A DNA stretch of 64,000 nucleotides from Pterobdella sp. o SKG-2022. Taxonomy: Eukaryota; Annelida; Clitellata; Hirudinida; Piscicolidae. The notes under the pieces were generated by a model. It ran no database searches and had not been told where the DNA came from. It was given only the letters and a program-made list of their open reading frames with translations. Made by a program: the position numbers and the translations under genes. Position 1 is the first letter of the stretch, and each line of letters starts with the position of its first letter. Of this stretch, positions 48,601-59,177 are shown piece after piece. The DNA lies in contig OZ038320.1 of NCBI GenBank assembly GCA_964035795.1, positions 12,126,118 to 12,190,117 on the forward strand, given 5' to 3'.

Positions 48601-51600
48601 TCTGAACTAGTTGCACTGTCAATTTTTATTTCTTTTACAACTTTATTGTGAATTTTATCTTTTTCTATTTCCTCTATTTGATATTTTTTTTCTAATATTT
48701 CATTTTTTTCCAGTAAAACATCATCATTCTTATGAATATGAACTTGTGAATTTGGAATATCTTCATATATTGTCTCCCTTTCAAATACCTCAACTGTAGA
48801 ATAGAATTCATTTTCAACTTTTTCATCCACTTTACTTTCTTCCAAATTTTTAGAAATTTTGCTTTTTTTTATTTTATCTTCTTCTCCAAAAAATATATTC
48901 ATCTTTTTTTTATAATTTTCGTCAAACAAGTTTAAGTTATTATCAACTTTTCCCTGATAATTTTCAATCGATAATGTTTTAAAACCTGATTGAGAAACTA
49001 CATTCGGATCCAAATATTCAAATGTACTTGTATAAACTTCATCATTAACTGTAAATGACTTCTCGTTTTCAACGATATGTGGATCTTTAACATTTTCAAA
49101 ATTTTCTTCGCCAAAAACTGAAGAGTCTATCGACGTTTTAATGGGAGAAGATGAATCTAAAATTTTATCTGCATCAAATTCTATTGATTCATTATTTGAA
49201 TTAGTTTTGTCTGTTTCTGAAAGTTTATTAATGAAATCCGAAAACTCATCAATTACTTCGCTAATAACTTCATGTTTTTTATAAGCTGTTTCGACTATTT
49301 CCTCCTCTTTGTTAGTTTTGTTTTCTTGTAACAATTCATCTGATTTTAAAATAACATCGGAACCATGTGTTAAATCCTCATTATTCATAGAGTTAATTGC
49401 AACTGGTTTTTTCACCAAATTTTTTTCGATATTAGAAATTGTGGGCGATTTTACAGATTTTCTTCTCAATATAAGTTTATTTCCTCTATAAACTGGAACC
49501 TCGGGTGATAAAACACGTCTTTTTGGAGAAGAAATGTAATGGAAGGAATTATCGAAAGTAGGTGAGAATAAATATGAACTAGGTGAGGAACTGGTTGCTT
49601 TGGAAGAAGAAAAAGATTCACTGAATGAGTTTGTTTTAGACCTACCATGAATGATTAAACTTCCACTAGATCTAGACATTTTTTCGGGATCCGGCAATTT
49701 TCTAGACACTTTTTTTTGTTGACTCAGAAACTTTTTGAAATTGTTGCGAAGTTTTAATCTTTCAGAATATCTGTTTATTTCAGCTTCAGAGTTCTTTATT
49801 TCCTCTATTTCAATAGATATTTCATTTTTTTCTGTTTTATCGAATATGGTGTTCTCAAAACTGTTGAAATCTTGAAAGTAGTTAGAAATTTTTTTACGTA
49901 GAATGAGAGGTGTGTGAGATTCAATAGCTACCTCTTTAACTGAATAATCGTCTAAGAACTCGGGAAGAATGAATTCAGTACCCAAATAAACAAAAAAATT
50001 GTCATTCTTAGCAAAATGGAACTTTGAATTTAAAATACATGTTTCATTTTTTTCAAAAGCATTCAAGAGGGTATGTTTTACAGAAATGACGGATAAATTT
50101 GATGAATTTTCATCATCGCGTAACTTTATCTTTTTTACTTTTCGGTGTTCCTCCGAATGTAAATCAGATTTTTTCAATGAATTTTGCAAAGGTTTTGAAA
50201 GCATTTTATATTTTCCTTTTCGTTCACCTACTTGAATAGGAGCAACTGTAACATGAAACAAACCTTTTTTTGCTTCTAATGTACTTAACGAACAACTGTC
50301 CTGTTCTGAACCTTCAAAAACATTTTCTTCATGTTGCATCTTTTCAACATTTACAATATTTTCGCTGAAAAAGTCATTCACATTATCTGGTCTTGAATCA
50401 TTTGAGAATAAGATATTTCCAATGTCTTCCTTTATGATATCAATATTCGAAAATCTTTTGTTATAAGATACTTTGGCACAGTTCATTTCATCATTTTCAC
50501 CAATGCTATCCTCATCTTCAATGACATCTGACGTAGATTTTGATGGTTTAACTGAATCTAAAATTGTATGACCTTTTTGTGTTTTTTTAATATCACTCTT
50601 TATGTTTCCATCCAGACTCTCATTATAAATTTCATTTTTTTCGTACATAATATTACTTGTTCCAATACCAGCAACTTCAACGTTTTTATTTTGAAACATG
50701 ACAACCGACTCGCTGTCTTGATTATGTTTGGAAGCTGGAGCTTCATTGCTTCTGAAGTCATGATCATTTATATTCTCTTCCAAGCAAATTTTTAAGCTCT
50801 CATTTTCCTTTTTGGAATCGTGCAAGTTTCCATGAAAAACTTCCTCACTGAGATTAGGATGCTGGTTTATATTATGCTTCGGTGGTGACTCGATTTCAGA
50901 AGGAATAGTTTTGAGTGATGCTTTTGATACAATTGTTGAATTAGTATTAAAATCTATGCTTATTTGTGAAGTTATATCTTTAGAAATACTTTCATTTGCT
51001 GTTATTATGGTCAAATCCGTCAAATTCATACTTGAATCTTTTTCATTCATTTTAGTATTTTTGAAATCAGTGTCTTCTTTTTTATTTTTATTTTCATCGT
51101 TATTTTCACTTTTATCCATGAAATCTATTGTAGAAACATCGGTATTTTTAGAATCAGATTCAATAGTGACATCAGTGTTGGATTCATATATTTCCTGTAT
51201 ACATTCAACATGTGTTATCAAAGAGACTCCCACGCTATTTTCTAATGGTATTTGATCGGTTCTTAAATTGACGTCCAAGGTGGTTTCAAAGAAAGATTCA
51301 TTAATCTCATCGATATTAAAATGAGCTTTGTATTCTTCAGGTTTTGAACTATTATCAAAAAGTTCCGATTCATTATTTAACTTGATCATAGTGCCCACAT
51401 CTGATGCTTGCACCATCGTCCTTGTGGGCTGTGCATGCGAAACCCCATGTTCAATCTGATTCCTGGTGACTTGGTGTGTTGAGGACTCTTTGGAAGGTAT
51501 TTTTTCAATGTGTTCGTTATGAATATTTTCATTTGTTACATCGTGGGTATATTTGTTTTCATCTATGTTAGAGAAGTACTCATAATTATAATGTATGGGA

Positions 51601-54600
51601 AATTGTTGCTGCATTTGTGAATCTGATGTATATGAGAGGGGAGTGAGGGAGATTGTATCATCTCTCACAATACCATCTTCTAATTGACTTGCTTGGACCT
51701 CTGTAGCTTCCTTTGTCTTTTTTATTTGTGCTGTGTTTATGGAAGCACCAGTGACTCGATCCAAAGATTTCTTCTTGGGAGATGAATTATCTTTGACTTT
51801 ATCTTTAGAAGTAGTTGTTTCAAATATTAATTTTTCATCTATCTTATTGTCCTCTTCACTCTCTTCCTTGAAAACATCGATATTAATAGTTGAAAGAATT
51901 TCAGATTTTGTTTTAGCGGATAAATTATTTTTATCAAAGACAATATTATCATAAAAACTATTGTCTTTTTCATTTTTTACATCGTGGGTATATTTTTTTT
52001 TATCTATGTCAGAAAGGTACTCGTAATTACAATGTATTGGCAATTGTTGCTGCATTTGTGAATCTGATGTATATGAAAGGGGAGTGAGGGAGATTGTATC
52101 ATCTCTCACAATACCATCTTCTAATTGACCTGCTTGGACCTCTGTAGCTTCCTTTGTTTTTGTTAGTTTTGTTGTGTCTATGGGAGCAACTATTACTTGA
52201 TCTAATGATTGCATATTATAATGAACATCATAACCTTCGTCATAATTCCCAAAATCCTTATCATAATTTTCATCATTGTCGTTCTCTTTATTATCATCAT
52301 GAACACCATAATCCTCAACGTTTTCTTTTACTTCATTGTCACCATCAAAATCAAAAATTTCAAATTTCTTGTCTATCTTCTCCGCCTTATATTCGAAATG
52401 GTCACAAAACACTGGATCGTTCGCTTCAATGAACCAAACACCCTCAACCACTGCATCATCATCTCTTGCTCTTATGGTTCCTGATGCTTGCACCATCGTC
52501 CTTGTGGGCTGTGCATGCGAAACCCCATGTTCAATCTGATTCCTGGTGACTTGGTGTGTTGAGGACTCTTTGGAAGGTATTCTTTCAATGTGTTCGTTAT
52601 GAATATTTTCATTTGTTACATCGTGGATATATTTGTTTTCATCTATGTTAGAGAAGTACTCATAATTATAATGTATGGGAAATTGTTGCTGCATTTGTGA
52701 ATCTGATGTATATGAAAGGGGAGTGAGGGAGGTTGTATCATCTCTCACAATACCATCTTCTAATTGACTTGCTTGGATCTCTGTAGCTTCCTTTGTCTTT
52801 GTTAGTTGTGTTGTGTCTATGGGAGCAACTATTACTTGATCTAATGATTGCATATTATAATGAACATCATAACCTTCGTCATAATCTCCAAAATCCTCAA
52901 CGTCTTCTTTTACTTCATTGTCACCATCAAATTCAAAAATTTCAAAGTTCTTGTCTATCTTTTCCACCTTATATTCGAAATGGTCACAAAACACTGGATC
53001 GCCCCCTTCAATGAAACAAACACCCTCAACCACTGCATCACCATCTCTTGCACTTATGGTTTCTGATGCTTGCACCATCGTCTTTGAGTGCTGTGCATGA
53101 GAAACCACGTGTTCAATCTGACCTCTGGTGATTTTGTGTGTTGAAGACTCTTTGGCAGGTAATCTTTCAATATGTTCATTATGGATATCTTCAGTTATTA
53201 CCTCGTGGGTATATTTGTTTTTATCTATGTTAGAGAGGTACTCATAATTACAATGTATGGGCAATTGTTGCATTTGTGAATCTGATGCATATGAGAGGGG
53301 TGTGAGCTGGTCTGCTGTTTGGGAGTCAGAATCTTTGAAACCGTTATTGTCTTTATAGTTGTAATTTTTGTTTTCAATACATGGTTTTTGTGAAACATCA
53401 ACTTCAATATCCTTTTCAACACAAGAAATTTTATAAGCGATGTTTCCATATTTTTTAATATTAGAAAGATACTCATAATTGTCGTGTTTTGGTAGAAATA
53501 ATTCTTCAAATTCCTTTTTACCTTCTTCTATTTGACAAACTTCTTGTTTGAAATTGCTAAAATTTTCTTTAACCGAAGTTTGTTTATCAATAATAAAAAT
53601 TAAATTATCATTTGGATTTTTGGAATGCCTATCTTTGTAATCTTTTAAAACCTGATTCAAGCTCGAAGGATATTCATTCTGATTTGAATTTATTTTGAAA
53701 AGCAGGTGAACATCAACTGTAGAACTGATGGGTGGGCGTATAAAACATTTTCCCGACTTTGATTCTATTTTTTTTTGGATTTTTTCGAAAGAATCTTCTC
53801 CCATGTAATCATAATTTCCACTTTCCCAAAAAGCTTTTCTGTCTTCTTCAACAACTTCACCAACACATAACCTTTGCTCTTCATCAGTAACAGTTATCTT
53901 TTGTACGGATTCTTGTATCATCTTTGAAGCAACCTTGGTTGAAAACATTTTTTTGAAATCATATTCACTGCATATCTAAATCAATGCCGACCATCATGCA
54001 AGAACAATTATTTAAAACTAGTCACTTCTATCTGATTATTATTATCTATTTTTATTCTTTTTATTTATCTGTTGAAGTTATTTTAATCTTTTTTCAATTT
54101 TGAATGATCATCTAGACAACTTGTTGGTCACATAGTTTTGGTGTTCAAACTATAAATCTCGTATAAAACATTAAAGTGATGATTCAATGTAATACAAACA
54201 TAAGTTGAAATTGAAGAAACGTTTGTAATAAAATTTTAAAGTCAACAAACACAAAGTATTTATTCAATAAAAAAACACGAATCTTTTTATAAGACTAGCT
54301 TACATTATCAAGTGATTTAAAAAAATACTTTGTGTTCGTTGACCTTACAATTTGATTTCATCAAGATTGTAATTAAATAATACAAAAAACTCTGAAGCAT
54401 TTTAGCGAATGAAACACCTTCGTTAATGACGTTCCAAACTGATTCAAGATTAAAATGTCAAATTCGAGATCCAATAAATAATGAAAACAATTTTTAAAAA
54501 TTACCAGTTTCCCATAAAAATAAACACCGAAAAAAACAAAAACTTTCAAATGATCGAAATATTTCAATCAAAAATATACCAAAAAATTGAAACCTGAAGA

Positions 54601-57600
54601 ATAATTAACCCTAAAAAGCTCAAAGAAACCGAAAAAAGAAAAGCGCATGAAAAATAATTAATTTTCTACAACATTTTTTAAATCCAAGGCGATTTCTCTC
54701 TCACGGTAGTGACGTAGTGCGAACAAACGAAAAAATGAAAAAAATAAACATACTTTTTGGGACTGGTTGGTAGAATGGCGCCTGTAGAACATGTCCCACC
54801 ATGTTTGGATGAAGGTGCTGTAATGGGTGTTTGAAGAGACGCTGCTCGACGCTGTCATCCATGGCTTGGTTGCCCCTATGAAGTGGACCACTTTGGCGTC
54901 CTTGCCGTACCTTTGGTGATGTGTGGGTGCGTGATTTAACGTGGTTATTATCCTACATTGAAAATTCAATCAACCATTCGATTGATATCATATTGATTGG
55001 TTGTTTGGTAAATTGGTGTCTTATATTAAAAGTTCAAAATTCAAGTTTTCTATGATCAGCTTATACCTTTAAAAAAATTGAATTCAATTTGTCAATAGCT
55101 GTTGTTTTTGGAGTCAGACGTGAATATTTGTAAATGCTGAACAAATTAAAGACAAAATAATCTGAAATAGAAACGTCAAAAGTTAAATTATGTATGGTTT
55201 CATAATACCACCATTCATGTCAAATGCTATAAATAAAATAATTTAGTTATGTGCATAAAGTGCTTCCATTTGACATATTAAAAGCAAAAATAAATAAATA
55301 AACATATTTGAGTTACCTTATATGATAGTTAATGAAGATCAAAAAGCTCAATGTTTTAATAAAATGAATATCGAAAGCTTATTCTTTTCCCAATTCATAT
55401 TTCTAAGATTATTAATTTAGCATGCTACTGTGAAGAATATTTATATACAGATTTGAGAAATGGAGCTTTTGATTGATAATAAAATTCAAAAGATCCTAAA
55501 TTAAAATTCAAAATGAAGCTATCTGAAAAAAACTTTTTTCTTTATGAAAACTGTTATGTAAAGCATGAAGTATGTTCAGTTGTAAAATAATTTGTAATGT
55601 ATGCATTAAAAGACACCTGTTAAGAGCAGGAAGGTAGGTGTAGAAGTCATTAGCGACCACATTGTAAAGAAAGGAGAGGTGGTATTTGATGTCTTTGGTG
55701 GCCCAATCACTGAAAAAACTGTTCAAAAGACCCTGGTCTCCTCCTGGTAAAAGATTTTAGAGTTTCAAATCTGTAAGAAATGCAGTTCTACGGACAAACT
55801 AAACTTGCATTAATATATGTCTGATAATCAAATCTTAATAAATAAATACAAGATAAGGTAATGCTAGATATCCATTATGAGTATTGAAATCCCTTTTGAA
55901 ATGTTAAAAAAACATTTTGACCTATTAGTGTGGTTTCAAAAAAACACTAAACGTTTAAAAACTTTTCAAAATGTGAGTAAAACACTTCATTCGCCTAGAG
56001 TTAATGAGATAGTTCATTCAAGTTAACTAAAGAGCTTGTCACTTCATCTTTGAAACTTTTTATATTCAAACCTTCGTGAAAACCTCCTTTAGCCTGTAAT
56101 TATGACGCACACAAACCAACCGTCGTAGCTGCCTTTTTGAAGGGCAACGTCGAAGAGTTTGAAGTAGGTGTCGTGGCTGGGAGAAAAAACAAAGACTCCA
56201 GAATTGAAGCAGTCAGGCCAGCCTATGTCTGGAGAGGCTGATAATTCTTCCCTATCAAACAGGTCATCAATGTTCTTCAACACCTGATATGTATTTCAGG
56301 GCAAGTGGTTAAAAACTTATCTTCTATAAGTCTGTGTTTTTGTCATAATATCAACAGAGAGCTTTTTATTGAAAAAATCAATCAGAAAGAATGTAAGGTG
56401 AAAATGAATTTATTGTGATATATAGGCAAGGGTAATAATTTAAATTCAAAACATTGTTCTATAAAATAATGAATGAAAGCATGAATACATTATTATTAAT
56501 ATTACTATTATTGAAACCTAACACTAACAAAAGTATCGGCATCAAGAAAGACGCATTTTGTGAATTGCACAAGCCTCCAGCAATGCAGCTTGGTGAAGGT
56601 GACACCCAGGTCGGGTCGTTGTAGCAGAGCCAAGTTGCCTGAGTCGTTGCTGTCCATCACATCCACCTCAACCACTTCGTACAACTTTTCAAGCTCATCC
56701 CTGTTGAGTCGTAATAATTCGTAAGCCGTAAAGCGTAGTGTAAAAATTTTGTTGTTCATTAATTTTTTTTTTCGAGATTTATTACTAAACAACATTAAGA
56801 AATTTCTTATTTTCACCAATATATACAATTTTAATGCCAAGAAAATCTTTTATGACAAAAAACAGCGATTATTGCAAATATTATCTGCTGTTTTTCGTTG
56901 TTTTGATTTCCTTCAAGACTTAAAGCTACCTATATTATTCTCAACCTGACAGGCCCTGAAAGGTTCTTGGTGACCATGCACACGAGAATCCTGTTGGTGC
57001 CTGACTCTTGCAACGAATATCCCAGTGTTAATGCCCCTAGACCATATGATTCGTTTGTAGCCAGTGTGACGTAGGCCTGGTCTGTAACTGAGCAAATGAT
57101 TGAAAAAAATAGACATTTTCACGGTGTAAGTTGTGATCAAGTGTAATAGAAAATTCTTTTTACCATCAATTTGAATTTAGAGGATATAAGTTGAAATAAT
57201 AAAAATAATGATAATACTTAGATGATGATTTTGGAATGTATAATTAACATGTTAATGAACAATGAATACGACAAACTACGCATTTCTGTTAATTAATTCA
57301 AAAGATTTTTGATTGAATAATACAATTAAAAATGAGATTAAAATGGCATTACTTTCAGGAGTTTCTAGGCCACGTAATGTATGAAATTTATTGAAATATT
57401 TCATTTTTCAAAGTTTTCATATTTTATTGAAACCAACGAAATAAATAAAAACATGGAAACAATCTATTGTTAGTTGAAATATTCGAATTATTATAGAAAC
57501 AACAAGCTGGAAACAATTTTCTCTTACAAAACAACAATTTGGGGTTATAATTCGCCTAAGCTTTAAATAGACGATGGACATTAATCACCTCTTTTGGTGA

Positions 57601-58718
57601 ACTTTGTTGAGTGAAAGTTGAAGTTATTTAATTAATATTTATATTGAAGAATTCATAGTAAACATTCTTGTGGAACTATATTACTGTAAGTGAAAATGGT
57701 AAATGAAATTGATACATATAAATATGCATATATGCGTATAAATTAGTAACAAAAGGTTGAACAATAAATCTGCATTGATCGCTTGTATAGAGCGAATTAT
57801 TATGAATGGCTTAGAAATTACTGAAAATTTCAACATTGATTTATTTAAAAATTTCAGAATTCAAAAAATTTTAATTTTTCAGTATTACAGCAAAAACTGA
57901 AGAAACAAATCTCTATATATATATATCTATTTAGTACAATTTTTTTATAAATTTCCAAAAGAAATACACAACTGATATAACTATTATTTATTTAAATATT
58001 CTTTTAAAACAGAATTCGAGCTACGTAGATATTTATGAAAATATATAAAAAAAAATTTTTTCTGAGTTGGCTATTGCCACTCATTGCAAAACGTTTATGC
58101 GTTGCTGAGTCAACTTTTCATTTTATGCAGCTAGTTAACTCTTCAATTTTATGGTTATGTTTTATCAAATTTTTTAATTTATTATATGAATAAAATTCTG
58201 ATAAACATATTCACTGTTATTTAATAACAATGATATTTTTAACAAATATTTTGAAAAATATATGACTTTCAAAAGTATATTTTATACACTAAGTTTTACT
58301 AGTTCATAATAGAAATTTTTCTAAACTTTAATGCAAAAATATTATACATATTTACTTATCTACCATTAGAACACTATCAAGTCTAGTGAAACAAGACCAA
58401 GGTTCATGCTTATCTCTCTCAAATGATTTATTTATGAGCAAAAATACAGTTGAAGATAAAAGTTAAAAGCAATAATTAATGCTTTCACTAAAGATAAAAC
58501 TAAATGAAACAAATGACATTTAGAAACAAAAACTACAAATGCTTCATCAATTGAAACATAAACAAAATATTTAAATTTTCATATTTTTTCTCAAAACATT
58601 AAATATATTTCAGACATCTAAAGATAGTTCTTTGTAAAATTTACCCAAAGCACAGAAGCATAAAAAACAATTTACGATCAAACAGCAAAAATGAAAACTT
58701 ACTTTTATTTTGAGACAT
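45680..58718 (-). CDS. GYG: Glycogenin, short isoform (377 aa, seven exons)
   Basis: Self-glucosylating GT8 transferase that primes glycogen synthesis in the cytosol and recruits glycogen synthase. Exons (minus strand): tentative first 58718-58703 (ATG plus 13 nt, then a perfect GTAAGT donor), 57081-56946, 56700-56529, 56283-56121, 55743-55617, 54910-54754, and terminal 46042-45680. All phases agree. Motifs: [17 protein letters not shown] (amino terminus); [24 protein letters not shown] with the DxD Mn-binding motif at about 104-106; [57 protein letters not shown] with the Tyr (about 197) matching the autoglucosylated Tyr195 of human GYG1; [13 protein letters not shown]. The terminal exon gives [20 protein letters not shown], the conserved glycogen-synthase-binding motif, then a Ser/Pro/Thr-rich tail. 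Length is close to human GYG1 (350 aa). Introns carry no other gene except the alternative giant exon. The first exon is the weakest part. Confidence 0.9.
46043..46908. other. Sequence between the two alternative glycogenin terminal exons
   Basis: AT-rich non-coding. It ends, on the minus strand, in the acceptor ATAATCATCAG directly before the short terminal exon. Confidence 0.5.
46909..46914 (-). terminator. Poly(A) signal of the giant glycogenin exon
   Basis: AATAAA on the minus strand about 48 bases after the stop of the giant frame. It supports this exon being used as a last exon with its own cleavage site. Confidence 0.55.
46962..53975 (-). CDS. GYG: Giant alternative terminal exon of glycogenin (2,337 codons)
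   Basis: One uninterrupted frame on the minus strand. It opens after a TTTAG acceptor (53978-53976) in phase 0, the phase in which exon 6 ends (54754), and ends at the stop at 46962. With the six shared exons it would give a protein of about 2,594 aa. Its residues 46-67 repeat the glycogen-synthase-binding motif: [20 protein letters not shown] then KIQKKI. The same motif ends normal glycogenins and the short exon here. The rest is rich in Ser, Asn, Asp, Glu and Lys, has no Cys-rich or globular domain I recognise and no membrane segment, and is probably disordered. A repeated block occupies 51400-53310. AATAAA at 46914-46909 (minus) lies about 48 bases past the stop. A separate gene starting at the ATG at 53948 is the alternative, but then the phase match and the motif would be unexplained. 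Confidence 0.8.
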   Translation of the reverse strand: MCSEYDFKKMFSTKVASKMIQESVQKITVTDEEQRLCVGEVVEEDRKAFWESGNYDYMGEDSFEKIQKKIESKSGKCFIRPPISSTVDVHLLFKINSNQNEYPSSLNQVLKDYKDRHSKNPNDNLIFIIDKQTSVKENFSNFKQEVCQIEEGKKEFEELFLPKHDNYEYLSNIKKYGNIAYKISCVEKDIEVDVSQKPCIENKNYNYKDNNGFKDSDSQTADQLTPLSYASDSQMQQLPIHCNYEYLSNIDKNKYTHEVITEDIHNEHIERLPAKESSTHKITRGQIEHVVSHAQHSKTMVQASETISARDGDAVVEGVCFIEGGDPVFCDHFEYKVEKIDKNFEIFEFDGDNEVKEDVEDFGDYDEGYDVHYNMQSLDQVIVAPIDTTQLTKTKEATEIQASQLEDGIVRDDTTSLTPLSYTSDSQMQQQFPIHYNYEYFSNIDENKYIHDVTNENIHNEHIERIPSKESSTHQVTRNQIEHGVSHAQPTRTMVQASGTIRARDDDAVVEGVWFIEANDPVFCDHFEYKAEKIDKKFEIFDFDGDNEVKENVEDYGVHDDNKENDNDENYDKDFGNYDEGYDVHYNMQSLDQVIVAPIDTTKLTKTKEATEVQAGQLEDGIVRDDTISLTPLSYTSDSQMQQQLPIHCNYEYLSDIDKKKYTHDVKNEKDNSFYDNIVFDKNNLSAKTKSEILSTINIDVFKEESEEDNKIDEKLIFETTTSKDKVKDNSSPKKKSLDRVTGASINTAQIKKTKEATEVQASQLEDGIVRDDTISLTPLSYTSDSQMQQQFPIHYNYEYFSNIDENKYTHDVTNENIHNEHIEKIPSKESSTHQVTRNQIEHGVSHAQPTRTMVQASDVGTMIKLNNESELFDNSSKPEEYKAHFNIDEINESFFETTLDVNLRTDQIPLENSVGVSLITHVECIQEIYESNTDVTIESDSKNTDVSTIDFMDKSENNDENKNKKEDTDFKNTKMNEKDSSMNLTDLTIITANESISKDITSQISIDFNTNSTIVSKASLKTIPSEIESPPKHNINQHPNLSEEVFHGNLHDSKKENESLKICLEENINDHDFRSNEAPASKHNQDSESVVMFQNKNVEVAGIGTSNIMYEKNEIYNESLDGNIKSDIKKTQKGHTILDSVKPSKSTSDVIEDEDSIGENDEMNCAKVSYNKRFSNIDIIKEDIGNILFSNDSRPDNVNDFFSENIVNVEKMQHEENVFEGSEQDSCSLSTLEAKKGLFHVTVAPIQVGERKGKYKMLSKPLQNSLKKSDLHSEEHRKVKKIKLRDDENSSNLSVISVKHTLLNAFEKNETCILNSKFHFAKNDNFFVYLGTEFILPEFLDDYSVKEVAIESHTPLILRKKISNYFQDFNSFENTIFDKTEKNEISIEIEEIKNSEAEINRYSERLKLRNNFKKFLSQQKKVSRKLPDPEKMSRSSGSLIIHGRSKTNSFSESFSSSKATSSSPSSYLFSPTFDNSFHYISSPKRRVLSPEVPVYRGNKLILRRKSVKSPTISNIEKNLVKKPVAINSMNNEDLTHGSDVILKSDELLQENKTNKEEEIVETAYKKHEVISEVIDEFSDFINKLSETDKTNSNNESIEFDADKILDSSSPIKTSIDSSVFGEENFENVKDPHIVENEKSFTVNDEVYTSTFEYLDPNVVSQSGFKTLSIENYQGKVDNNLNLFDENYKKKMNIFFGEEDKIKKSKISKNLEESKVDEKVENEFYSTVEVFERETIYEDIPNSQVHIHKNDDVLLEKNEILEKKYQIEEIEKDKIHNKVVKEIKIDSATSSELYGEKYDEFESENIFKKTDLLVDLSQNKFEENEEQNETFQTENTYEIQKIENAMQESAADKFKNNKSVLEKNFSTKFEPVNEINVTKNEIHQNEESFELGVLIRKNTAAFDFNEKEKKQNYLNKNSSTKKSPDLINKHTKSQLLIGSSKDLEKDKASTEVEKRKLLIEEFTFQNEEDQKVEEISIKNFENKEWRNYKIDRSYYYFGSDKHPTKSHTIYSGSTYSTFEPKQSLYSIPNDIRNEDLQKINENSAEKRTNLPKDGASNDKSFSRISSKHTDKEFAIKENYSIEKLVHSSLESYKKSHQEENKFESFSTGSSVDSGEVEQSRFQALSFVDTIYSSKNSNTIMVSNKMISNLGNSSTPTYYSRDPKAHEWYLQASKNKKERSQRLLEASERDIRDKTTQNHFTDYPNEINEIVEQLATSSKHEVINKELSPLISDKTSNDATDSLAESKTEKNLIKKITKIFKNDSEELLLKEVFESLKNTFSPSEKQPPDLPHIIQEAITSPLFTQRVSISSRGPFKTRIKSNITSLNIVLGVSHKKNK
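51400..53310 (-). repeat. Internal coding tandem repeat in the giant glycogenin exon
   Basis: The block opening with LTPLSY.SDSQMQQ recurs at about 53300, 52724, 52084 and 51643 (minus strand), giving spacings of about 576, 640, 441 and a final partial of about 243 nt, all multiples or near-multiples of three. Each unit reads through NYEY(L/F)SNID, HNEHIER(L/I)P, STH..TR.QIEH.VSHAQ, TMVQAS and, in the two longer units, [38 protein letters not shown] and [18 protein letters not shown]. Long stretches are nucleotide-identical between units, for example 51403-51500 against 52483-52580, indicating recent duplication or homogenisation. The third unit lacks the acidic middle and carries a different insert. 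Confidence 0.85.
54226..54358. mobile_element. Foldback element 3 (MITE-like), about 133 bp
   Basis: Arms 54226-54261 and 54322-54358 are reverse complements around GTCAAC(A/G)AACACAAAGTATT, with a spacer of about 60 bases. No coding capacity. It lies in the glycogenin intron between exon 6 and the giant exon. Confidence 0.7.
57082..58702. other. Glycogenin intron 1 (tentative)
   Basis: AT-rich, with a short TA-rich tract near 57914-57930. No coding or repeat feature recognised. Its extent depends on the first exon being correct. Confidence 0.4.
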
Positions 58719-58958
58719 TTTTTTCTGGTATTACAAGAGGAAGCTTTATAAAAAGTTTTAGCTAACTTCCAACGTAAAAGGTCACACGGCTCAAGGCTTT
58801 AAAGAACGGCGATGTGAAATGGAATAAATAAGAAAAACTGTTCAAAAGCTTTTAAATTAAAAAAATATTTTTTATTTCATTTACAAAAAATTCAATTTTT
58901 AAAATTTTGTATAAATTTTTAGTAACTTTCAAATTGATTTTAGATTTATCATATAAAA

Positions 58959-59177
58959 ATGTTTAAACAAAAGCCCAGTCAAGATTCTAGTAAAAATGGT
59001 GTATTTATGTTGTATCTGAAAATGGATGAATTTGACATTAAGAATAATTCAAAACAAGATGAGTTTCGCGAATCAAAATGTGAAAATGAAAATTTAAAAC
59101 AATGGTTCAATAATGTAAAAAACAGCTCATTATTAAGTAATAGCAAAGTGAAAGATAATTTTGAAGACTGGGAATGA
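58959..59177 (+). CDS. Small acidic ORF (72 aa), hypothetical, divergent from glycogenin
   Basis: ATG to TGA in one exon, 240 bases from the tentative glycogenin start on the opposite strand, so the two could share a promoter region. It is hydrophilic, with no signal peptide or membrane segment; it contains MLYLKMDEFDIKNN and LKQWFNNVKNSSLL and ends NFEDWE. I do not recognise a family. Composition is more balanced than surrounding chance frames, but a chance ORF is possible. Confidence 0.3.
   Translation: MFKQKPSQDSSKNGVFMLYLKMDEFDIKNNSKQDEFRESKCENENLKQWFNNVKNSSLLSNSKVKDNFEDWE

Noticed and set aside
52154..53100. Plus-strand ORFs of 60-92 codons inside the giant glycogenin exon, some duplicated
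   Set aside because: They are antisense shadows of the internal repeat, and their duplication follows from it. The His/Asn-rich composition mirrors the opposite strand.
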